Shown in pieces: positions 57,576 through 64,000 of a DNA stretch of 64,000 nucleotides. The position numbers and the translations under genes are program-made. Under the pieces are notes generated by a model, which searched no databases, was not told the origin of the DNA, and saw nothing but the letters and a program-made list of their open reading frames with translations. Source of the stretch: Bettongia penicillata ogilbyi. Its lineage: Eukaryota > Chordata > Mammalia > Diprotodontia > Potoroidae. The stretch covers positions 2,327,167 through 2,391,166 of the forward strand of contig JAJHZJ010000251.1 in NCBI GenBank assembly GCA_023548195.1, in the 5' to 3' direction. Numbering within the stretch: position 1 is the stretch's first letter; every line of letters starts with the position of its first letter.

Positions 57576-58061
57576 TGCCTGCTGGTGGGGGATTCCTGAG
57601 TCCTGGGCCACTGCCACCTCAGCCGCTGCCCACACCTCTGCTTCCGCCACTTCCTGCCCCTGTCCCTGCCGCCGCTGCTTCCTCCTGAGGGCCCCAAGTC
57701 ACGGAGACGCCCTGCTTCCCCTCTCCTCCAGCCCAGCCTTCTTTCTCACTGACCTGTAGCTTCTGTGGGCGGAGGGACTTTCCCGGCTGCCGGAGCTTCC
57801 GTCTCTGAAGCCTGCTCGGATCAGCTTCTCTGGGGCATGGCCAGGGCAGCGCTCGGGGTGGGGTCCACTTTCCGGGGCGCGACGGACCCTGGGGACAGGT
57901 CTCCAGGGCTCCCCAGAACGGAAATCTCTTCCACTCTGCTTCTACACACCTTGTATTGACCCAGAAGTTATGGGGGACTCTTTTTACATTAATTGTATGG
58001 GCTTTTGGTTTCGGAGCTCGTAAACGTGCGTCTTTCTACTCCGCCATCTTTTCTCCGCCCC

Positions 58062-58079
58062 TTGTGCAGCTTTTTTTTT
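58062..58079. repeat. target-site duplication of element L, right copy
   Basis: Identical to 55796-55813; the 5' UTR of J resumes after it. Confidence 0.88.
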
Positions 58080-58753
58080 AGAGATATCTCTAGGGACCTA
58101 TAAATTCTCAGTTCCTCCAAAGTGGTATGCTCAAAGGAGAGGTGTTTCCTCCTCTACTGGCCTGTACTCTGGTCTATGGGCAACCACAAACACTCTTTCC
58201 TGTCCTAGAACTGTGAATAGTATCCCCTCTCTATAACCACCACCAGCTCTATCACACCAATACTTTTTTTTCACTTTAGGACTGTCACCCTGGACTGTGA
58301 CCCAGATCAACTTCTTGATTTCCCCACCACCTATAGGGGCTGAGAACTCCAGAAGCAGCTGCCACTGTAGCAATGGCTTCCACCACCTGGGACTTGGGCC
58401 ATACGAAATTTTTCACTCTCACTCAGGTGAAGCTATCCTTGGCCTTTGTGGGGGTTGAGAAGTCTGGAAACCCCTATTGCTGCCAGTGGTTCAGTGCCCT
58501 GAGGCCATCTGTACTAGCTGGATACTAGTTTGCCCTGAACTTTGTGCAATAGACCCTTCCTGTAGGCCTTCCAGATTGTCTTGGGCTGGAAATGTGCTTC
58601 ACCTTGTCATTTTGTGACTTCTGCTGCTCTAGAATTTGTTGAGAGTCATTTTAGAAGTATTTTGAAGGGTTTGGGGAGGATAGCTCAGGCAGGTCCCTGC
58701 TTCTACTCTGCCGTCTTGGCTCAGTCCACCCCAAACTCCGCAGGAAGCTATTT

Positions 58754-60089
58754 TTTTGAATCCATCCTCTCGACTTCTTCCTGTCTCCTTTATTTGAAAC
58801 AATGCTTTGTAGAAATTCAATGGGAAAGTAGCTAGAATTTAATTATATACTCATTCATAGTTTCAAAAGCTAGATAAAAAGAATTCTGTTTATTTTAATA
58901 TGGTGCATCTTTTGAAGTGCCAGAATGCTATAAATCAAATAATTGGTGAAGTATTTATTTATCACTTGCTAGATAACTAATACTACTTTAGATGAGATAG
59001 GTGATAAAGGAGAAATTTAATATATAATCTTTCCCTTCAAGGACTTTGAGATTTATTTGAGGAAATAGCTGGTGTAGGTAGCAAATGATAACAATAGGAA
59101 AAATGAGAGCAATGCAATGATGGAAAGCAATAGCAATAGTTCAATTTTAATACTTTGAAAGGAACAACAACAAAAAAAAGACACATGAGAACAATTTGAC
59201 TATCAGCAGCAGCCTTACAATGGTAGAGAATCACTTTTAAATACAATGCTATTGAAGTCTTGAAACAACTCACTAATGTAGTAACATGTATGTATCATGT
59301 CAGAGCTGACAAAATTGAAGCATAGGGTGGTTAACTGACTTGCTCAATCAGCAAGAAAAAAATCAGAGACATGACCAAAAGTCAGGTCATTGAGAGGGCA
59401 AATGCCATACTGTTTGCATATCTCATGATATCTGTCAATTAAGAAATGGATTTATGTGTTACTGAAAACACATGCAATATGAGTTCATGGAGGGGAAAGC
59501 TCAATGAAGACAAGAGAAAATGAGTGTTCATGGGTGACATGGGACTTGATCTAGACTTTTAATAGTGGGTGAGATTTGGAAATATGAGGAAAGGAAAGAT
59601 GGAATACAAAGTAGAGAGAAGAACATAAAGAGCTGTAGGTAAACATGAGCATGCTATGTGAAAAAAATGAAGGATGTAGACTGTGTGCACGTATGAATGC
59701 ATGTTTACATGTGACAGCATCGAGAAAAAAATGAAAGCAAAGTATATGTATTTTTAACTTGATGCAATTGGAAACCATTTAGTGTTCCTAAATAGCAAAA
59801 TGGTACATAATTCAGTCTTTTCCTCATTTCCTTTTCATTTTGCCTTCCTTGTTCCTTCCTGTCCTTTGTTCTTTCTTTCTCTCTGTTCTTTTTTTTATGT
59901 AGGCATCCATCTTATCCATTTATTTATTTATTGGCTTTGATGTTCACGATCAATGAAAATTTGGGAAACAGGGAGTAAATAAATGAATATTGAGTCAGTT
60001 GTAGGAATCGAACTATGGCTTAATGAGACTAGAATAGGTCGTGTATAACTATAGTGATTACAAGATAAATACAACAGAGGTGTTAAAGA
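58754..60089. other. no gene seen
   Basis: AT-rich. A weak MIR-like fragment lies at about 59300-59420 ('aaaattgaagcatagggtgg', 'gacttgctcaatcagcaaga'). No coding frame with motifs. Confidence 0.4.
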
Positions 60090-61200
60090 AAATGTGAACC
60101 AAGATTAGCAGGGAAGCAAAAAGCTGTGAAACAATAGAGAACTGAGTCAAATTTATAAAAACAATACAGGTCCTTCCTGAGTTTGAAAATGGTGAAAGGG
60201 TAAGAATAAGCAATTTTAAGATGACAAAATTAAAGGTGTCTCTAATCATATGAAAAATGCTTTAAATCTCTATTGATTAGAGAAATGCAAATCAAAACAT
60301 CTCTGGTGTAGCACCTCACATCTATCAGATTGGCTGATATGATAGAAAAGGAGAATGATAAATGTTGGCGAAATATGGTAAAATTGGAACACTAATGCAT
60401 TGTTGATGGAGTTGTTGATTGATTCAACCATTCTGGAGAGCAAGTTGGAACTATGCCCCAAGGGATTTAAAACTAGGTATATAACCTTTGATCCAGCAAT
60501 ACCATTACCAGGTCTATATCCCAAAGAGATCATTGAAAAAGGAAAAGGACTCAAGTCCAAAAGTATTTATAGCAGCTTTTTTGATGGTGTCTAAGAAACT
60601 GAAGGGAAGCCCATCAGTTGGGGAATGGCTGAACAAGTAGTGGTTTATGAATATAATAGAATACTATGGTTCCATAAGAAATGATGAGCAGGCAGACTTC
60701 AGAAAAACCTGGAAAGACTTACATGAACTGATGCTGAGTGAGGTGTGCAGAATCAGGAGAAAATTATACACATTGCACGTTGTGTACATTGTACGTTGTA
60801 GCAGCAACATTGGACCATGACAACTTTGATAGACTTAACTCTTCTCAGGAATGCAAGCCTCAAAAACAGTTCCCAAAGACTCATGATGGAAAATACTATC
60901 CACATCCAGAGAAAGAACTATGGAGTCTGAATGAAGATTTAGGCATACTGTTTTCTCTCTCTCTTTTTTGCGGGGAGAAGGCTGTTTTTTTTGTGACTTT
61001 TCCTTTTTGTTCTGATTCTTTTCTCACAACATGACTAATGTGGAAATATGTTTAATATGATTGTACATGTGGGACCTGTGTCACATTGCATGTTGTTTTG
61101 AGGAGAGGGAGGAGAGAGGGAAAAAAATTTGGAACTTAAAATTTTATAAAAATGACTTTCAAAAGCTAAAAATAAATATAAAAAGAAAAAATAAATCTGT
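60090..61200 (+). mobile_element. L1, 5'-truncated, ORF2 C-terminus plus 3' UTR
   Basis: It starts in the ORF2 C-terminal region ('gaaccaagattagcagggaa', 'gagaactgagtcaaatttat'), passes 'gattagagaaatgcaaatca', the Cys/Trp-rich terminus and 'ccagcaataccattaccagg', and ends with 'aaatttggaacttaaaattt' and an A-rich tail. It is one of the better preserved L1 3' pieces. Confidence 0.88.
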
Positions 61201-61214
61201 TTAAAGTAAATAAG

Positions 61215-61855
61215 GAAAAAAACAACATCTTGCTGAAAAGTACAATAGGCAAAGTACTAAAATCATTCCTAAGTATATATGCACCAAATTATGTAGCATC
61301 CAAATTATTAAGCAAAACGTTAAATAAGTTATGGGAGGAAATAGTAAAACCATATTAGTAGAGAACCTCAACTTTTCACTTTCAGAACAAGATAAATTAA
61401 AAAAAAAACAAGAAAGATGTTAAGCTGGTGAATTGAATTTTTTTAAAAATGTATATATTCTAAATCTCGGAAAAAAATTGTTTGGGAATAGGAAAGAATA
61501 TACCTTTTTTTCTTTCTCAGTGGCACATGGCACCTGCACCAAAACTGACCCTATGTTAGGGTGTAAAAGTCTTACAACAAAATGCAGGAAAGCAAAAATA
61601 TTAAGTACATGCTAATCAGATCATAAAACAATGAATATCTCGTTCAATAAAGACCATGGAAACATGGATTAAACATTAATTAGGAACTAAATAATCTAAT
61701 CCTAAAGAAAGATTGAGTCAAAAAACATCAGAGAAACAGTCAATGATTTCATTAAAGAAAATGACAAAATTGAGACACCATGCCAGAATTTTTGGGATAC
61801 AGCTAAAGCAGTACTAAGGGACTTACATGCTTACATAAATAAAAGAGATACTAAA
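61215..61855 (+). pseudogene. L1 ORF2 endonuclease-domain fragment
   Basis: Broken frames encode, in order, the strand with the conserved YAPN (about 61268-61285), then YTFFS...HGTCTKTDPMLG (61494-61560, in the frame 61433-61615; compare the catalytic-side segment YTFFS-HGT-S-ID-ILG of L1 endonucleases), then a TWIKH--N-LILK-like stretch and YQNFWDTAKAVLR (about 61785-61825). This is the distal half of the endonuclease domain and the start of the linker. Interior gaps and stops show decay. The expected reverse transcriptase does not follow. Confidence 0.75.
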
Positions 61856-61859
61856 ATAA

Positions 61860-64000
61860 AAACCCCAAGGAACATTATAGCTAAATTTCAGAACTATCAC
61901 TTTAAGGGAAAAAATATTACAAGTGACAAGAAAGAAAATAATTCAAAATCAAGGAGTCATAACCAGGATCACACAGGACTTGGAAGCTGCAACCTTTATC
62001 AGTTATGGAACATGACCTTCCAGAGGGCAAAGGAGCTGAGACTACAGACAAGAGTCACTTACCCAGCAAAATTAAGCAGAATACATTCATGAGGAAAAAA
62101 TGGTCATTTAACAAAATGGAATGATTTTGAGCTTTCATAAGGACAGAACCAGAACTAAACCAAATATTTGACCTCCAATATCAAGACCCAAGAGAAGCAT
62201 AAACAGTTTAAGAGGGAACAGAGCTTAATTATTTACATACATTCCTATGTGGGAAGAAGATACTTGTGATTGTTAAAAATTGTGTCACTCGCAGTATAGA
62301 TAGAAAGAATATACATAGAGAGTACAGGTAAAAGGTGAATTTGAGGGAATGACATTAAAAAAATGGATGAGAAAGCACGGAATGAAGGGTGCAGAAGGAA
62401 GAGAGAGGTAGAACGGAGTCAATTATTTCACATGAACTGATGAGAAAGATCTATTACAGTGGAGGAGAAGATGAGAGTGTGGGCAATGGGCCTTGCTTGA
62501 ACCTTACCCTCATCAGTATTGGCTCAAAGAGCTGAATATAGAATTAATTGAATATGGAAAGCTACTTTCCTTAGCAGTGAAATAAAAGGGGGGCGGTACT
62601 GTCATAAGGGAGGACAAATCAGGGGAGATGATAGAAACAAAACACTGGTGAGGTGGGAAAGGGTCAAAAGAGAGAGAAGATTAATAGGAGGAAGAATAGG
62701 TTGGAGGGATATACATAGATAGTAATCATAACAGTGAATGTGAATAGGATGAACTCTCCCATAAAATAGAAGCCTATAGCAGAGTGGATTAAAAACCAGA
62801 ATCCTACAATGTGTTGCTTATAAGAAACACAAGTGAAGCAGAGAGATACGCACAGAGTAAGCTAGGGGACTTGGTAGCATCTATTATGTTTCAGCTGAAG
62901 TTAAAAACAAAAACAAAAAACCCAACAAAACCCAGGAGTAGCAATCCTGATCTTAGATAAAGTAAAAGCAAAAAATAGACCCAATTAAAAGAGATAAGGA
63001 AGGAAACTATGTCTTACTAAAAAAAGTACCATAAGAGATAAAGTAGTCAAATTAGAAGAGCAAGGAATAGTCTACCTGTTAGATCTATGGGGAGGAAAGA
63101 ATTTATGACCAAGCAAGAGACAGAGACCATTATGTAATATAGAATAAATAATTTGATCATATTAAATTGAAAAGCTTTTGTACCGAGAAATCCAATGCAA
63201 CCAAAATTAGAGAGAAAGCAGAAAGTTGGGAAAAATCTTTACAGCGAGTGTCTCTGATAAGGGCCTCATTTCTCAAATATATGGAGAATTCAGTCAAATT
63301 TATAAGAATATAAGACTTTCTTCCATTTGATAAATGGTTAAAGGATGTAAATAGGCAGTTTTCAGATGGAGAAATCAAAGCTATCTATAGGCATATGAAG
63401 AATTATTCTAAATCATTTTTCACATTGGATCATATGACAAAAAACAAAAATGATAAATGTTGGAGAGGATATAGGAAAATTGGAACACTAATAAACAGAT
63501 GGTGAAGTTGAGAACTGATTCAGCCATGTTGGAGAAAATTTTGGAACTATGCCCAAAGGCAACCAAACTGTGCCTTCTAATAGAACAGTACCATTACTAG
63601 GTCTGTATCCCAAAGACATCATAAAAATGGGAAAAGGACCTACATGTGAAAAAAAAATATACAGCCCTTTTAGTGTTGTGGTATTGGAAATTGAGGGGAT
63701 GCCCATCAATTGCAGAATCACTGAAGAAGCTGTGGTATATAAATGTAATGGAATAATATTATGCAATAGGAAATGATAAACAGGTATTTCAGAAAAAAAA
63801 ACACAACAATAAAACCAAACAAGAACCACCTGGAAAGACTTGTACAAACTAATGCAAAGTGAAAAGAGCATAACCAGGAAAATGTACACAAATGTAATGG
63901 TGTACATGATCAGCTAAGAATTACTCTGCTCTTCTCAGCAACACAATGATCCAAGACAAATATAAAGGACTCATGAAGGAAAATCTATCCAGACAAAGAA
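61860..64000 (+). mobile_element. L1 with ORF1 end, spacer, ORF2 start and internal ORF2 deletion
   Basis: Order: ORF1 C-terminal domain (61860-62200; 'ccaaggaacattatagctaa' = PRNIIAKF), inter-ORF spacer (about 62200-62745), ORF2 start with the endonuclease words VNRMN-PIK, WIKNQNPTMCCL-ETQ and GVAILILDK (62740-62970), then a jump at about 63050 to the C-terminal ORF2 region (IKLKSFCTEKS-like, WEKSLQ, SLIRASFLKYMENSVKF). It runs to the window end in the 3' part. The distal endonuclease and the whole reverse transcriptase are missing. It may be one deleted element or two abutting ones. Confidence 0.72.
62200..62745 (+). other. long ORF1-ORF2 spacer of L1
   Basis: About 550 bases of purine-rich noncoding DNA separate the ORF1 end from the ORF2 start. 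It mirrors, in order, the post-ORF1 sequence of the HAL1-like elements ('gtgggaagaagatacttgtg' ~ 'ggaaagacaatatttgtaac'; 'cattacagtggagga'-type GA blocks; 'gttggagggatatacata' ~ 'gatggagggaaatatagtta'). Confidence 0.6.

Larger units (their letters stand above)
55814..58061 (-). mobile_element. HAL1-like element L, young, internally deleted, inserted in J
   Basis: It has the same subfamily as K, with both ends intact (5' 'ggggcggagaaaagatggcg' at 58061; T-run at 55805-55816). It lacks about 264 bases of the 3' UTR (join near 56366, equivalent to K 52953-53216) and about 440 bases of ORF1 (join near 56675, equivalent to K 53551-53990). Each join has about 2 bases of shared sequence. Three monomers lie at 57340-57575. 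No ORF2. Confidence 0.9.
50429..58740 (-). mobile_element. HAL1-like element J, outer element of the - nest
   Basis: On the minus strand J starts near 58740 with 'gactgagccaagacggcaga' (decayed YY1-type word). Its 5' UTR is split by L at 58079/55796. ORF1 starts at 55724, is split by K at 55391/52381 and continues to about 51667. The 3' UTR runs to about 50545 and an AT-repeat tail to 50429. Removing K, L and one copy of each duplication leaves about 3.05 kb, a normal full length. No ORF2. Confidence 0.85.

Noticed and set aside
1..64000. CRISPR array, operon or phage-like organisation
   Set aside because: No regularly spaced direct repeats, no closely packed frames and no ribosome-binding pattern. 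The window is vertebrate repeat-rich DNA.

Overview
The window reads as intergenic or intronic DNA of a marsupial. It is AT-rich and full of degraded L1, L1-derived ORF1-only elements of the HAL1 ('half-L1') type, MIR-like and RTE-mobilised SINEs of marsupial type, and many dinucleotide microsatellites. I cannot fix the species. I found no host protein-coding exon, no functional RNA gene, no CRISPR array and nothing prokaryotic. All long open frames that I could explain fall inside transposable elements or simple repeats.

Layout. 1-2.9 kb: the 3' end of one HAL1-like element, a 5'-truncated second copy, and an antisense ORF1 relic. 2.9-27.3 kb: mostly old, AT-rich DNA with scattered SINE relics, three recognisable L1 3' pieces (4.95, 10.6-12.2 and 15.2 kb), a nested SINE pair (22.3 kb), a long unassigned interspersed repeat (23 kb) and several microsatellites. 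27.3-30.1 kb: a full-length HAL1-like element flanked by a perfect 16-bp target-site duplication (TSD). 30.1-40.1 kb: two 5'-truncated sense L1s, a second copy of the unassigned repeat, SINEs and an antisense L1. 40.3-58.7 kb: the most striking part, an 18-kb cluster of six HAL1-like elements. It is two nests facing each other tail to tail. Element G (+) was hit by H and then I. Element J (-) was hit by K in its ORF1 and by L in its 5' UTR. TSDs are visible for H, I, J, K and L. 60.1-64 kb: three L1 pieces, one of which keeps the ORF1 end, the long inter-ORF spacer and the start of ORF2 and then jumps to the ORF2 C-terminus, so it has lost the reverse transcriptase region.

How the parts fit. 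The HAL1-like elements share one plan: a 5' end with a YY1-type motif (CAAGATGGCGG) at about +13, a GC-rich 5' UTR with one or three ~75-bp monomers, ORF1 (basic N-terminus, coiled coil, RNA-binding domain, C-terminal domain), no ORF2, and a ~1-kb purine-rich 3' UTR with an internal CA/TG microsatellite and G-tracts. Clean TSDs at A-rich sites fit mobilisation in trans by the L1 ORF2 protein. At least seven copies join ORF1 directly to the same 3' UTR, so this is a family that spread without ORF2 and not a set of separate deletions. All ORF1 copies here are broken by frameshifts or stops.
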